This document shows positions 27,126-36,659 of a DNA stretch of 64,000 bases, one piece after another. Where the stretch lies: the NCBI RefSeq assembly GCF_009601055.1, contig NZ_WITI01000004.1:62001-126000 (forward strand). Reading direction: 5' to 3'. The DNA is from Lactococcus sp. dk101. GTDB taxonomy: Bacteria > Bacillota > Bacilli > Lactobacillales > Streptococcaceae. The notes below the pieces were generated by a model. The model was not told where the DNA came from. It saw only the letters and a list, made by a program, of their open reading frames with translations, and searched no databases. How positions within the stretch are numbered: the stretch's first letter is position 1; every line of letters begins with the position of its first letter. Position numbers and translations under genes: made by a program.

Positions 27126-29582
27126 TTATTTTCGGTATCGTCGAAGCGTGAAGATTGCTGAAGCTAGTGTCAATGCAGCTGCTCCGAGAAGTCCTACGAT
27201 AGAACTTCGTGTTCCTGCCTGAGGCAAATTGTCATTTCCAGCTCCTTCCTGTGCCGGTGGTGTAGGCTGATGTGTTGTTTCATTGGAATTGGATAATGTT
27301 GTAAACTCATAAGCTGTTGAGGTCGGTGGACCCTGATAGAAATTTTGACTTTCAAGCGAAGTCGCTACCACATAATATTTTGTATTTGGGCTTAATCCTG
27401 TAAAGTGGCCTGTCGTATTGGATTGAAGCGGTGTTTCCGTCGTCACACGACTGCTCAATGGTGCAAAATTGGGATTTCTGGCATAGAGCAAATACTGTAT
27501 CCCTGTTTGACCTGGCACATTGATTTCTGTTTGCCAAAGTTGCTGATTGATACCGTTGAGGCTGTCATCACTGGCATTAGCTGTCCAACGAATTTGACGA
27601 TTATGTTGCCCTGACATATGCAAAGCGATAGCGGGTTCAAGAGTGGCGCTAGTCTGCGTCACATCTGCAGAGATGTCCGTCCACATGAGCTCTGGCCCCG
27701 GCGATTTCACAATCGAGGCTTCGACAAGTTCCGTCACGTCTATTGGTATGTTGGCTTGTGGATTAGGATTGTCAGCACTGACAGCTGGCGCTGGTGTCCA
27801 AACATTTTTTCCATTGATGGATACGGTAAAGTTTGAGGCTATTGAATCGTGCGACAAAATCACACCCCAAGTGTTAGTGGAACTTTCAGCAAAGGCTTTG
27901 TTATTTCCGACAATATGGGGATCATTTCCAATAAAACGCAAGCCGGTCATCGAGGAATCAACAAACTGAGAAAGCGTAATTGCTGGCTGACCGACTGGCT
28001 GAGTGGCATTGATTTGAGCTTGGTTGATGATGACTGGTACTTTGAAATTTCCGTTTTCATCAATGGCAAAATCATCGCCATCCATGGTGATGGCATTGTT
28101 AAATGGTTTTTGTAAAATTCCTGGACGTATTTGAATGTCCAAAGGTTGAATCGTTCCTGTGAACATTGGTGCATCCAAATTTGAAACATCGACACCATTA
28201 TTTGTCAAATCATTCAGATATTTTTGGCGGAGAACGATTGTCGTTTGCCCTGCATTTGAACTCTCATAGATAAAGTCAGCAGCCGTAGGTTGTGAAATGC
28301 CTGCGGGAAGTCCTGAAATTTGTGGTAGTTGGCTGTTATCTTCTGGCAAGTCAGCAGTGCCATCAAAAACTTTATCTTCGTTATATTGGCCTGCCTCCCA
28401 AGTCAAAGCAGGATGTGAAATCGGTAGGATTGTCCCCGTAATATTTGTACGCAGACCGTTTAGATTAAAGGTGATGTCTGGATAAGCCGCCTTTAATTTG
28501 GCCAGATAAACACCACTCAGCGTCAAAACCGAACCGACACTGCCATCTGGATCCCCATTGTCACTGACATAAACAAAATCAGAAGCTATCAGTGCTGGCA
28601 AGCTTGTAACATCCATAGTGTCAGCAGTCACAGCAGGAATAGCCACACCAGTCGCAAGCGATGATGAACCGTCCCATACTTTGCTGGCATTCAAGGCTGT
28701 TGCCAAACTCAGATTGACCGTCTGGGCCTCAGGTGTGGGCGGTGCGAGGACGGTAAAGGTAAAATCAATGGTTGTACCAGGCGTACCACCTGTCAAAACT
28801 TGGTTGTTAATCAAACCTTGAACCGTATATGTCCCAACTGGCAAAATGGTTCCTGTTGAATCCGTATCCGTAATCTGAATGCCTGCCCGTCTTTGAACTG
28901 CTACAGAAGCCGTCCCATTTCCCGTCAAAGTCAGACTTAAATCGCCACGAATGGATTGAACACTGATATTTGGCACAAGCGCACCAGAACTATCAACAAT
29001 ACTCCAATCATAATTTCCCGTATGTACCAGCCAGTTGGCAGGGGCTTCAGGTGCCTGCGCAGCTACATTTGTCATGTTGTTAAAAATGATACTATTTCCT
29101 TGCTCAATCATCAGACCTGACAAAGCTTGTGGTACTTGCAAGCTCATGATGGTTTGACCATATTGAATGGTTCCAAGACTCATGGTAAAGCCTGAGTTAG
29201 GGACGGGAATTTCTTCTTTTTGTTGAACAAAATCAAGCACAGGCTCAAGTGGTTCAGGAATAAAATCAGGCACTGGTAGCTTATCGCTTGTTGGGGGTTG
29301 ATTTATGGCTTCATCTGCTGTATCTTCAGTATCTTCAGTAGTTTCAGCAAGATTTTCATCATCCGTGCCTTCGTCAGAACTGACTTCTAGATTTTCTTCT
29401 GGAATAAGTGACTCCGTGCCATTTTCTGATATTTCGTCTTGACCTTCCACCAGTGAAATTTCTGGCTCACGTTCTGTCGTTTCGGCGATGGTTTGAACGA
29501 ATGTTCCTGTCTCAGCAAAGATCAGCGAACTCAGCGCAGCCGATGTGAGCAGTTTCTTGTGAATTTTTTTCTTCTTGGACAT
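27126..29582 (-). CDS. Cell-wall-anchored surface protein with LPQAG sorting signal
   Basis: 818 residues from the start at 29582 (MSKKKKIHKK), which follows AGGAG. Residues 1-35 form a basic, hydrophobic signal peptide; about 40-95 is very acidic and disordered. Two related domains of about 90-100 residues follow in the middle, each opening with K-V-W/F-D-G (KVWDGSSS, KVFDGTAD) and ending G-T-I, like YDG-type stalk repeats. A fibronectin-like segment precedes the C-terminus. The sorting signal is LPQAG (786-790), then a hydrophobic stretch and RRYRK; alanine replaces the usual threonine. An adhesin or stalk protein is likely; the ligand is unknown. Confidence 0.85.
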   Translation of the reverse strand: MSKKKKIHKKLLTSAALSSLIFAETGTFVQTIAETTEREPEISLVEGQDEISENGTESLIPEENLEVSSDEGTDDENLAETTEDTEDTADEAINQPPTSDKLPVPDFIPEPLEPVLDFVQQKEEIPVPNSGFTMSLGTIQYGQTIMSLQVPQALSGLMIEQGNSIIFNNMTNVAAQAPEAPANWLVHTGNYDWSIVDSSGALVPNISVQSIRGDLSLTLTGNGTASVAVQRRAGIQITDTDSTGTILPVGTYTVQGLINNQVLTGGTPGTTIDFTFTVLAPPTPEAQTVNLSLATALNASKVWDGSSSLATGVAIPAVTADTMDVTSLPALIASDFVYVSDNGDPDGSVGSVLTLSGVYLAKLKAAYPDITFNLNGLRTNITGTILPISHPALTWEAGQYNEDKVFDGTADLPEDNSQLPQISGLPAGISQPTAADFIYESSNAGQTTIVLRQKYLNDLTNNGVDVSNLDAPMFTGTIQPLDIQIRPGILQKPFNNAITMDGDDFAIDENGNFKVPVIINQAQINATQPVGQPAITLSQFVDSSMTGLRFIGNDPHIVGNNKAFAESSTNTWGVILSHDSIASNFTVSINGKNVWTPAPAVSADNPNPQANIPIDVTELVEASIVKSPGPELMWTDISADVTQTSATLEPAIALHMSGQHNRQIRWTANASDDSLNGINQQLWQTEINVPGQTGIQYLLYARNPNFAPLSSRVTTETPLQSNTTGHFTGLSPNTKYYVVATSLESQNFYQGPPTSTAYEFTTLSNSNETTHQPTPPAQEGAGNDNLPQAGTRSSIVGLLGAAALTLASAIFTLRRYRK
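27770..27783. repeat. TGTCAGNNCTGACA palindrome, copy 9 (in surface protein gene)
   Basis: TGTCAG-CA-CTGACA, read in the other permitted frame as VSADN. Confidence 0.9.
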
Positions 29583-29654
29583 TTGCACTCCTTTTGGTTT
29601 TTAATTTTATGTTAATTATTTTCTCATAAATATTTAATCAAACGAAGTGATATA

Positions 29655-29678
29655 CAAAAAAAGCCCTCAGGCTTTTAT
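29655..29678 (-). terminator. Terminator of add
   Basis: Minus strand AAAAGCC-TGA-GGGCTTTTTTT; the stem includes the stop codon region of add. Confidence 0.75.
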
Positions 29679-30698
29679 TTTTTCATAGGATGTTTGAAGT
29701 ATCTGATGCAGTTTTTCTTTTTCGTCAGCGCTGACAAATGCACCATCAACGGCATAATGATTGATTTGTTCAAAATCAGCAACTGTAAAATCATACCACG
29801 AAGCGATTTTTTCATATTCTTTTTGCAAAGTCGTATTTGAAACGGTGCGATTGTCCGTATTGATGGTCACGTGAACGCCAGCATCATAGAGCATTTTGAA
29901 GGGATATTCTTCCAGCTTCTGAATGGCTTTGGTCTGAAAGTTGCTGGTCGGAGCCATTTCCAACACCGTTTGATCAGCAATCAATTTTTCGAGTTCGGCT
30001 TTGGAAAAATCTCTTGCACAAACGCCATGTCCTAATCTTTTGGCACCTAGCGCAACACTGTCCTTCATATTGGCAGCACAATGTGGACATTCGCCCGCAT
30101 GAAGTGTCATCGAAATTCCCTGTTGTTGAACTTTTGTCAGCAATGACGCAAAGGTTTGCGTTGGAAAATTCAATTCGTCACCTGCCAAATCAAAGCCTAC
30201 CAAATGCTCATCAGTCACACGATCAAAAATTGGCAGTAATTTTTCAAGTTTACTCAACTTTTCCTGCTTTAAGCCACAAATCAAAAGGTTAATTTTCAAA
30301 TCAAAATCTTGTTCGGCACGGACACAGCCTGCCAGCACTGCTTCAACCGCTTCTTCCAATGTCAAATTTTCTTGAAGGTGTTGCATAGGAGCAAAACGGA
30401 TTTCAATATATTTGATATTATCAAAACTGGCTTGCTCTGCCACATCATATGCCGCAAGCTCCAAATTTTGATAGGTCTGAAGCAAAGGCAGGACGAAGTC
30501 AAAACGTTCGAGATATTCGAGCAGAGTCTTCGTCGTTTCGGGCGCTTGCGCTCTTTGTAAAATCTCATCATCTTTCAATGGAATCCACACCTGATCATTT
30601 TTGGCTAGCGCCTTGATACATTTCAAGCTCAATGAGCCATCTAAATGGCAGTGAAGTTCAACTTTTGGCATTTGTGCAATGATTTCTGATTTCAACAA
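29667..30698 (-). CDS. add: Adenosine deaminase
   Basis: Zinc-dependent deamination of adenosine to inosine in purine salvage. 343 residues, TIM-barrel amidohydrolase family. Metal ligands H16 and H18 in HCHLDGS, LHAGE near 200, GHGV near 223 and NTDNR near 283. Translation starts at a TTG: AGGAG lies 7 nt upstream of it and no ATG is available before residue 10. A near-copy of the dispersed palindrome (29723-29736) is read VSADE. Confidence 0.94.
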   Translation of the reverse strand: MLKSEIIAQMPKVELHCHLDGSLSLKCIKALAKNDQVWIPLKDDEILQRAQAPETTKTLLEYLERFDFVLPLLQTYQNLELAAYDVAEQASFDNIKYIEIRFAPMQHLQENLTLEEAVEAVLAGCVRAEQDFDLKINLLICGLKQEKLSKLEKLLPIFDRVTDEHLVGFDLAGDELNFPTQTFASLLTKVQQQGISMTLHAGECPHCAANMKDSVALGAKRLGHGVCARDFSKAELEKLIADQTVLEMAPTSNFQTKAIQKLEEYPFKMLYDAGVHVTINTDNRTVSNTTLQKEYEKIASWYDFTVADFEQINHYAVDGAFVSADEKEKLHQILQTSYEKIKA

Positions 30699-30784
30699 AA
30701 CAATCTCCTAAAAAAATTTCGAGTCAATTCGACCCGATTTCATCAATATATTTTTACTATCATACTTTATTTTGTGGAAAAATG

Positions 30785-30812
30785 CAAAAAGAACACCATC
30801 AGGTGCTCTTTT
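30785..30812 (-). terminator. Terminator of sprT
   Basis: Minus strand GAGCACC-TGAT-GGTGTTC followed by five T. Confidence 0.8.
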
Positions 30813-31251
30813 TTAAACTTAGTTTTCCACGACATTTTCCACAGCGGTATTTTTTAAGGTCAATTTTTCGCTGTCTCTGATAAAGTAATCCACATTTTTG
30901 GCATTGATAGGTCAATTTTGGCTCAGAAATGCGCGGAGCATAGCGTGAACCGCCGACTTCTTTCAACAATTGTTTAAAATCTAAGTCTTGATGTTGATAA
31001 CCTCTGTGCTGCCGAAAAAGATGATAATGAGTCAATTCATGCAAAATAATCTGATCAAATTCAGGTAAATTTGCCATTTTAGGATTGAAATCCAAATGAC
31101 AATCTTTAGGAAAAAACCGTCCGCCCGTTGTACGTAAACGCGTATTCCAAAAGGCTTTATGATCAAATGTCCATCCAAATTTTTCCTTTGAAATCAGTTG
31201 AACATAAGCTGTCAATTTGGAAGCTGTCCAATTTGTTTTATCTTCATTCAT
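30799..31251 (-). CDS. sprT: SprT-like zinc metalloprotein
   Basis: 150 residues. The zincin motif is H71-E-L-T-H75, followed by a C-terminal zinc ribbon (C117-x2-C120 and C137-x2-C140). This two-part layout is that of bacterial SprT/SprL proteins; eukaryotic relatives cleave DNA-protein crosslinks, but the bacterial role is unproven. It starts 24 bp after the tex stop codon, the usual Firmicutes neighbour, so the two genes are one operon with a terminator after sprT. Confidence 0.9.
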   Translation of the reverse strand: MNEDKTNWTASKLTAYVQLISKEKFGWTFDHKAFWNTRLRTTGGRFFPKDCHLDFNPKMANLPEFDQIILHELTHYHLFRQHRGYQHQDLDFKQLLKEVGGSRYAPRISEPKLTYQCQKCGLLYQRQRKIDLKKYRCGKCRGKLSLKKST

Positions 31252-31274
31252 CTTAAAAAGTTTTCCACAGTTGC

Positions 31275-33392
31275 TTATTTTTCGCGCGGATTTATCAAAG
31301 TCAAATTGATTTTTCCACGTTGAAGATCAACGGATTTGACCCAAGTTGTCAAAATTTGACCCACTGATACAAATTCATAAGGATTTTTGACGAAATTTTT
31401 GCTCATGTCAGAAACATGGACGAGTCCGTCATGTTTAACACCAACGTCAACGAAAGCACCAAAGTCCACGACATTTCTCACCACACCTTCAATTTCTTGT
31501 CCAATCCGTAAATCTTTTTCTGTCAACACATCTTGACGTAAAATTGGTGCATCAAAGTTATCACGCATATCACGGCCCGGTTTTTGCAAGTCCGTAATAA
31601 TATCTTGCAGCGTCTCCATACCAACGGCCATTTTTTCTGTCAGCTCTGACAAGTCTTTTGGTGTCAATGTTGATAATTGTTCGACATCGTATTCTGCCAA
31701 AATGGCTTGAGCAATCTTGTAAGACTCTGGGTGAACACCTGTATTGTCAAGGAAGTTTTTACCTTCTGGAATTCTCAAAAATCCAGCAGCTTGTTCAAAT
31801 GCTTTCGCACCCAAACGTGGCACTTTTTTCAGTTGTGCCCGTGTTTGCAAAGCACCATTTTCTTCACGATAAGCGACCACATTTTGTGCCAGACTCTTAT
31901 TCAATCCAGCAACGTGTGAAAGCAAGGCGGCACTGGCGGTATTGACATTGACACCGACTTGGTTAACGACTGTTTCCACAACGAAATCAAGATTTTCAGT
32001 CAATTTTTTCTCTGCCACATCGTGCTGATATTGACCGACACCAATCGCTTTAGGTTCAATTTTGACCAATTCCGCAAGTGGATCTTGCAAACGGCGTGCA
32101 ATCGAAATCGCGGAACGTTTTTCAACCGTCAAATCGGGGAATTCTTCACGTGCAAGTTCGCTAGCTGAATAAACTGACGCACCAGCTTCACTAACAATCA
32201 CATAGAAAACATCCGAAAATTGATTGGTTTTCAAAACCTCAGAAACAAATGCTTCTGACTCCCGACTGGCCGTTCCGTTCCCGATAGCAATCATGTTGAC
32301 CCCATAAGTTTGAATCAATTCAGCTAAATCTTTCTTGGCTTGGGCAATTTGGCTTGCATTTGCTGGTTTAACTGGATAAATGACTGTTGTTTTGAGCAAT
32401 TTACCTGTGCCGTCAACAATGGCAAGTTTTGCGCCCGTACGGAAAGCAGGGTCAAATCCCATGACCACACGGCCCTTGAGCGGTGCAACCAACAGTAAAT
32501 TTTTGAGGTTTTCGCCAAAAATTTGAATGGCTGAGTCCTCTGCTTTATCGGTCAATTCTGTCCGAATGGCACGTTCCATCGCTGGAATCATTTTTTTCTT
32601 GACTGCTTCTTTGATTGCCGTTTGCATATATGGATTTTCTTGTGCCTTAAAGCGTGAGGCAAAGAAACGCAAAATTTTATCATCATTATTGTCAAATTTG
32701 ACAGACAAGATATTCATTTTTTCACCGCGATTTAAAGCTAAAACACGATGATTTGGCAAGTCCGAAATTTTTTCTGAAAACTCATAATACATTTGGAAAA
32801 CTTGTTTTTCGTCTTCGGCTGCCGCTTTTTTAGAGCTATTGATAGAGCTGTTGGCTTTGATTTCGCTCAACAACCACGAACGCAAAGGCGTTGCTTCAGC
32901 AATCATTTCAACCAAAATATCAAGCGCACCTGCGATGGCTTTGTCAGCACTGACAACCGTTTCAGTGACAAATTTTTCAGCTATGGTCTCAATCTGTTTC
33001 TCGTTTTTGACCATCAATTCAGCCAATGGGAAGAGGCCGTTTTCTCTTGCAATCGTTGCCTTTGTCCGACGTTTTTCCTTGTATGGCAAATACAAATCTT
33101 CAACTTCCGAAAGTTTTTCTGCTGCTTGAATTTGTTTTTTCAGCTGATCCGTCAACTTGCCCTGTTCTTCGATTTTTGCAAGGACTGACGTTTTACGATC
33201 TGCCAATTTTGTCAAGCTGTCGTTTTCATCGATGATGGCCTTGATTTGAACTTCATCAAGCGACCCTGTCATTTCCTTACGATAACGGGCAATAAAAGGT
33301 ACTGTGTTCCCATCAGCCGACAATTCAAGAACCTTCTCCACTTGTGATATTTTAATATTTAACAATTCTGCAATTTTTTTATTATTTTCCAT
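31275..33392 (-). CDS. tex: Tex-family transcription accessory protein
   Basis: 705 residues. Tex N-terminal helical region, YqgF-like nuclease fold (GFDPAFRTGAKLAIVDG, near 313-330), helix-hairpin-helix repeats (NTASAALLSHVAGLNKSLAQNVVAYR and VPRLGAKAFEQ) and a C-terminal S1 RNA-binding domain (VVRNVVDFGAFVDVGVKHDGLVH, near 635-658). It binds nucleic acid and influences transcription, but the exact function is open. It carries two exact palindrome copies, read SELTE and VSADK, in the two allowed frames. Confidence 0.95.
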   Translation of the reverse strand: MENNKKIAELLNIKISQVEKVLELSADGNTVPFIARYRKEMTGSLDEVQIKAIIDENDSLTKLADRKTSVLAKIEEQGKLTDQLKKQIQAAEKLSEVEDLYLPYKEKRRTKATIARENGLFPLAELMVKNEKQIETIAEKFVTETVVSADKAIAGALDILVEMIAEATPLRSWLLSEIKANSSINSSKKAAAEDEKQVFQMYYEFSEKISDLPNHRVLALNRGEKMNILSVKFDNNDDKILRFFASRFKAQENPYMQTAIKEAVKKKMIPAMERAIRTELTDKAEDSAIQIFGENLKNLLLVAPLKGRVVMGFDPAFRTGAKLAIVDGTGKLLKTTVIYPVKPANASQIAQAKKDLAELIQTYGVNMIAIGNGTASRESEAFVSEVLKTNQFSDVFYVIVSEAGASVYSASELAREEFPDLTVEKRSAISIARRLQDPLAELVKIEPKAIGVGQYQHDVAEKKLTENLDFVVETVVNQVGVNVNTASAALLSHVAGLNKSLAQNVVAYREENGALQTRAQLKKVPRLGAKAFEQAAGFLRIPEGKNFLDNTGVHPESYKIAQAILAEYDVEQLSTLTPKDLSELTEKMAVGMETLQDIITDLQKPGRDMRDNFDAPILRQDVLTEKDLRIGQEIEGVVRNVVDFGAFVDVGVKHDGLVHVSDMSKNFVKNPYEFVSVGQILTTWVKSVDLQRGKINLTLINPREK
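31638..31651. repeat. TGTCAGNNCTGACA palindrome, copy 10 (in tex)
   Basis: TGTCAG-CT-CTGACA, read as LSELTEK. Confidence 0.9.
32942..32955. repeat. TGTCAGNNCTGACA palindrome, copy 11 (in tex)
   Basis: TGTCAG-CA-CTGACA, read as VVSADKA. Confidence 0.9.
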
Positions 33393-33505
33393 AGCGTTCT
33401 TTCATTTTTATTTTATACTTGAGTCCGTACACTCCATTTTTTAATGGCCCCAGCATAGGTATAAAATTATTTTACTAACACTCTATTTTACCATTTTTTA
33501 CAGCA

Positions 33506-33535
33506 AAAAAACCTTGTCAGTGCTGACAAGATTTT
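33506..33535 (-). terminator. Terminator of the FMN reductase gene, built on palindrome copy 12
   Basis: 9-bp stem CTTGTCAG/CTGACAAG around 33513-33530 with T-run on the minus strand (A-run at 33505-33511). The core 33515-33528 is TGTCAG-TG-CTGACA. Confidence 0.85.
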
Positions 33536-33543
33536 CTAATGCA

Positions 33544-34101
33544 TTATTGATGGAATTTTTTAACAAAAGTTTCAAAAGCTTGAACTGTTGTTTCATAGAA
33601 TTTAGCGCTTGTTTCATCAAATGCAAAGTTTCCATTTTCATCAAAATTCTTGTAAATATTAGCAAATGAAATACGTGGTTGTGACATAACGTGTGCCCCC
33701 AAATAGTTCAAAATTGAACGTGTTTGTTCTTGAGGAACCATTCCGCCGCTGACACCAGCACTTGTCGTAATAATCAAGACAGGCTTGTTCAATGTAGGTT
33801 TTGGAGCACCTTGAACAGTAGCTCTTGATACCCAGTCCAACAAGTTTTTCAAAACACCTGGAACAGATAAATTATATTCAGGCACGACAATCACAAGTCC
33901 GTCGCTGGCATTGATTTCGTCCATGATACGGTCGATTGACGCTGGACGTGGAAATTCATTATCGACATTGAATAATGGCAAATCACTATAATTGATTTCG
34001 CTTAATTCAACGGCATCTGAAAAATATTTTTCACCTTCCAAAAGAACTTTTCTTGATGTTGAATGATTGCTCAAACTTCCGACAATAGCTGCTATTTTCA
34101 T
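33544..34101 (-). CDS. NAD(P)H-dependent FMN reductase family protein
   Basis: 185 residues from the start at 34101 (MKIAAIVGSLSNHSTSRK), which follows AAAGGA; the open frame extends 29 codons upstream without a ribosome site. Flavodoxin-like fold: phosphate-binding loop GSLSNHSTSRK at 8-18, PEYNLSVPGVLKNLLDWVSR (about 74-93) is the FMN-binding family signature, and SAGVSGG near 110. It probably reduces FMN, quinones or azo dyes. It stands alone with its own terminator. Confidence 0.9.
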   Translation of the reverse strand: MKIAAIVGSLSNHSTSRKVLLEGEKYFSDAVELSEINYSDLPLFNVDNEFPRPASIDRIMDEINASDGLVIVVPEYNLSVPGVLKNLLDWVSRATVQGAPKPTLNKPVLIITTSAGVSGGMVPQEQTRSILNYLGAHVMSQPRISFANIYKNFDENGNFAFDETSAKFYETTVQAFETFVKKFHQ

Positions 34102-34235
34102 ATTAAATTTTCCTTTAGTTTTTTTTGAGTCATAAAAACAAAACCACTCAAATCTATTGTAACCTATTTTTATCAAAATAATAAACAATTAAGACGACGC
34201 ATATTTACGTTTTCATGACAATCATTGCAAAAAAA

Positions 34236-34267
34236 AACCTGAACCGAAGTTCAAGATTTTTTTCGTC
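34236..34267 (-). terminator. rpsD terminator
   Basis: Minus strand CTTGAAC-TTCG-GTTCAGG, a stable UUCG tetraloop hairpin, followed by a run of T. Confidence 0.88.
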
Positions 34268-34279
34268 ATTAGTGACAGA

Positions 34280-34891
34280 TTACATCATTTTGTTGTAGAA
34301 TTCGACGATAAGTGCTTCGTTGATTTCTGGGTTGATTTCGTCGCGTTCTGGAAGGCGAACAAGTGTTCCTTCAAGTTTGTCAGCATCGAATGATACGAAG
34401 TTAGCGCGTCCTTTAGTAGCTTCAACAGCTTCAAGGATAGCAGGAACTTTAAGTGATTTTTCACGAACTGAAACAACTTGACCTGGTTGGATACGTGCTG
34501 ATGGAATATCAAGACGTTTTCCGTCAACAAGGATGTGACCGTGGTTTACGAATTGACGTGCTTGACGACGAGTAGTTGCAAGACCAAGACGGTAAACAAC
34601 GTTATCAAGACGTTGTTCAAGCATCGTCATGAAGTTGAAACCGATAGTTCCTTCTTTTACTTTAGTTGCAGCAACGTACAAGTTACGGAATTGACGTTCA
34701 GAAAGACCGTAAGTGAAACGGAGTTTTTGTTTTTCAGCCAATTGAAGACCGTATTCAGAAAGTTTTGAACGGTTGTTTGGACCGTGTTGTCCAGGTACAA
34801 AGTTACGTTTAGCAAGTTCTTTACCAGAACCTGTAAGTGAGATACCGTAGCGACGTGATTGTTTCCATGATGGACCAGTGTAACGTGACAT
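34280..34891 (-). CDS. rpsD: 30S ribosomal protein S4
   Basis: 203 residues, full length. N-terminal [19 protein letters not shown], then the S4 RNA-binding domain ([33 protein letters not shown], about 92-124). It lacks the N-terminal zinc cysteines, as in other lactic acid bacteria. GGAGG precedes the start. It is transcribed alone from its own promoter through a ~235-nt leader that resembles the autoregulatory S4 leader of Firmicutes. Confidence 0.97.
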   Translation of the reverse strand: MSRYTGPSWKQSRRYGISLTGSGKELAKRNFVPGQHGPNNRSKLSEYGLQLAEKQKLRFTYGLSERQFRNLYVAATKVKEGTIGFNFMTMLEQRLDNVVYRLGLATTRRQARQFVNHGHILVDGKRLDIPSARIQPGQVVSVREKSLKVPAILEAVEATKGRANFVSFDADKLEGTLVRLPERDEINPEINEALIVEFYNKMM

Positions 34892-35125
34892 TTATAATGT
34901 CCTCCAAATATTTTATTTAAGCAAACTAAAGCAGCTTTAGCCTCTTTAAATTGCTTATTGATTTGAAGAATATTGTCAGCCTTGAATTCGTTCATTTTTC
35001 CTTCGCCTTACAGCTTCGGTTACTGCTTTGTCTCAAAAGACAAGGAGGCAAGAAAGGAAAAATCCTTCCCTACTCGTAAAAGGGAAAAATGTTGACGAGC
35101 TTTCTAGCTGACTGCTATATTCAAC
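34892..35125 (-). promoter_or_regulatory. rpsD 5' leader, candidate S4 autoregulatory element
   Basis: About 235 nt between the promoter and the rpsD start, AG-rich near the gene (AAAGAGGCTAAAGC). Several short self-complementary stretches are visible, for example GCTAAAGCTGCTTTAGTTTGC. Firmicutes rpsD is commonly repressed by S4 binding such a leader. The assignment rests on position and length; I have not modelled the pseudoknot. Confidence 0.5.
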
Positions 35126-35131
35126 CTATCT

Positions 35132-35160
35132 ATTTTATCAAATTTTTGCCATTGCGTCAA
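35132..35160 (-). promoter_or_regulatory. rpsD promoter
   Basis: -35 TTGACG (35160-35155), 17-bp spacer, -10 TAAAAT (35137-35132). Confidence 0.8.
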
Positions 35161-35240
35161 GCCTTTTTGTTTTCTTCATTTTCTACCACACGCGCACGAG
35201 ATTTCTCTCGTCAAAAGTCCTATTCCTCTTTTATTTCTTC

Positions 35241-35259
35241 TCATTTTATCGTAAAATGA
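35241..35259. promoter_or_regulatory. Inverted repeat upstream of ktrB
   Basis: Perfect 8-bp inverted repeat TCATTTTA-TCG-TAAAATGA. The right arm includes a possible -10 TAAAAT, so it may be an operator. Another short hairpin, ACGAGA/TCTCGT, lies near 35197-35212. Confidence 0.4.
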
Positions 35260-35312
35260 AAAGAGTAATCGTAATATTATTAGCGCATATCAATTATTAG
35301 TTAAACAAGAAA

Positions 35313-36650
35313 ATGGAAAAATTGAAAAAATTAACTTATTCTCAAAATATCGTCCTTGCTTTTCTTCTTTTAGCAATCGTCGGAAGCTTGTTGCTCTCCT
35401 GCCCGATTGCATCTAAAACAGGACAATGGACTCCCTTTCTCAATAGCCTATTCACTTCAATCAGCGCCTTATGTGTGACTGGCCTCGTTGTTTATGATAC
35501 TTTTTCTCATTGGTCTTACTTTGGTCAAGCCATTATTCTCATCCTCATCCAAATCGGTGGCGTTGGCTTCATGACCATTATTACAAGTTTATCGCTTATC
35601 TTAAAACGTAAAGTCGGGCTCCATGAACGGCAACTTCTCCTTGAGTCATCTGGCTTTTTACATTCGTCTAACCTAATCAAGCTCATTCGGCGAATTCTGC
35701 TCTTTGTTTTTATCATTGAGGGGGTGGGTGCTGTTTTACTCTCAATCCGCTTTATTCCAGAGTTTGGTTGGTCAACGGGCATCTATTATGGTGTTTTTCA
35801 CTCCATTTCTGCCTTTTGTAATGCTGGTTTTGATTTGTTTGGAAATGTGAAAGCAGGTAGTTCGCTAACTTCTTATGTTTCTGATCCTTTAATTTCTTTA
35901 ACCGTCTGTCTGCTTATTATCTTAGGCAGTTTAGGATTTATGGTGTGGGAAGATTTATTACGCCACAAATTCAATGCAAAGGAATATTCATTCCATACCA
36001 AAATCGTCTTATTCATGTCTATCAGTCTGTTGATTATCGGTTGGATTAGCTTTTATCTGCTCGAAAATCAGCAGGCAATGAAAAATCTATCCGATCCAAA
36101 CAAGCTGATTGCGAGTCTCTTTCTATCCGTCTCTCCAAGAACTGCTGGATTTAGTATCATTCCACTTGATCATCTTTCAAGTCCCAGCTTATTTCTCACA
36201 TTTATTCTGATGAATATTGGTGGGGCTTCTGGTTCTACTTCTGGTGGGCTAAAAGTTACGACTTTTGCGATTTTGCTCTTTAGTGCCATCAGTAGCGCCC
36301 AAAGAAAGCCAACCGTTTCTGTATTCAAACGGCGCTTTGATAATGAAACCATTCAGCAAACTAGCGCCTTACTCACTTTTTATTTAATCATTGGTCTTTC
36401 TGGATCATTTGTCCTTAGTGCTTTAAATAATTTCCCTATCGAAAAAATTGTTTTCGAGGTTTTCTCAGCGCTTGGAACTGCCGGATTTTCTCTTGGTTTT
36501 TCCGCACATATTCATGGAATTTCCAAGTTAATTATCATTTTATTCATGTTTATTGGAAGAGTGGGCTGGATGGTGCTCATCTTCTCTCTCGTCGGTACAA
36601 ACAAAAAACCACCTGTCCGTCGTGTCTCTGAAAAAATATTGGTGGGATAA
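35313..36650 (+). CDS. ktrB: Potassium uptake channel subunit KtrB/TrkH family
   Basis: 445-residue ion-translocating membrane subunit with the four-fold pore repeat. Selectivity-filter segments are visible as CVTGL (near 54), CNAGFDLFG (near 168), SPRTAGFS (near 274) and LGTAGFSLG (near 387), each with the central glycine. The size fits KtrB rather than TrkH. Start codon follows only a weak AAGAA site. Nine nt after its stop begins ktrA, so the two form a K+ (possibly Na+-coupled) uptake system. Confidence 0.93.
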   Translation: MEKLKKLTYSQNIVLAFLLLAIVGSLLLSCPIASKTGQWTPFLNSLFTSISALCVTGLVVYDTFSHWSYFGQAIILILIQIGGVGFMTIITSLSLILKRKVGLHERQLLLESSGFLHSSNLIKLIRRILLFVFIIEGVGAVLLSIRFIPEFGWSTGIYYGVFHSISAFCNAGFDLFGNVKAGSSLTSYVSDPLISLTVCLLIILGSLGFMVWEDLLRHKFNAKEYSFHTKIVLFMSISLLIIGWISFYLLENQQAMKNLSDPNKLIASLFLSVSPRTAGFSIIPLDHLSSPSLFLTFILMNIGGASGSTSGGLKVTTFAILLFSAISSAQRKPTVSVFKRRFDNETIQQTSALLTFYLIIGLSGSFVLSALNNFPIEKIVFEVFSALGTAGFSLGFSAHIHGISKLIIILFMFIGRVGWMVLIFSLVGTNKKPPVRRVSEKILVG

Positions 36651-36659
36651 AGGAACACT

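Noticed and set aside
33544-34188. Longer form of the FMN reductase starting at 34188
   Set aside because: Residues before MKIAAIVGS do not fit the family, and AAAGGA precedes the methionine at 34101.
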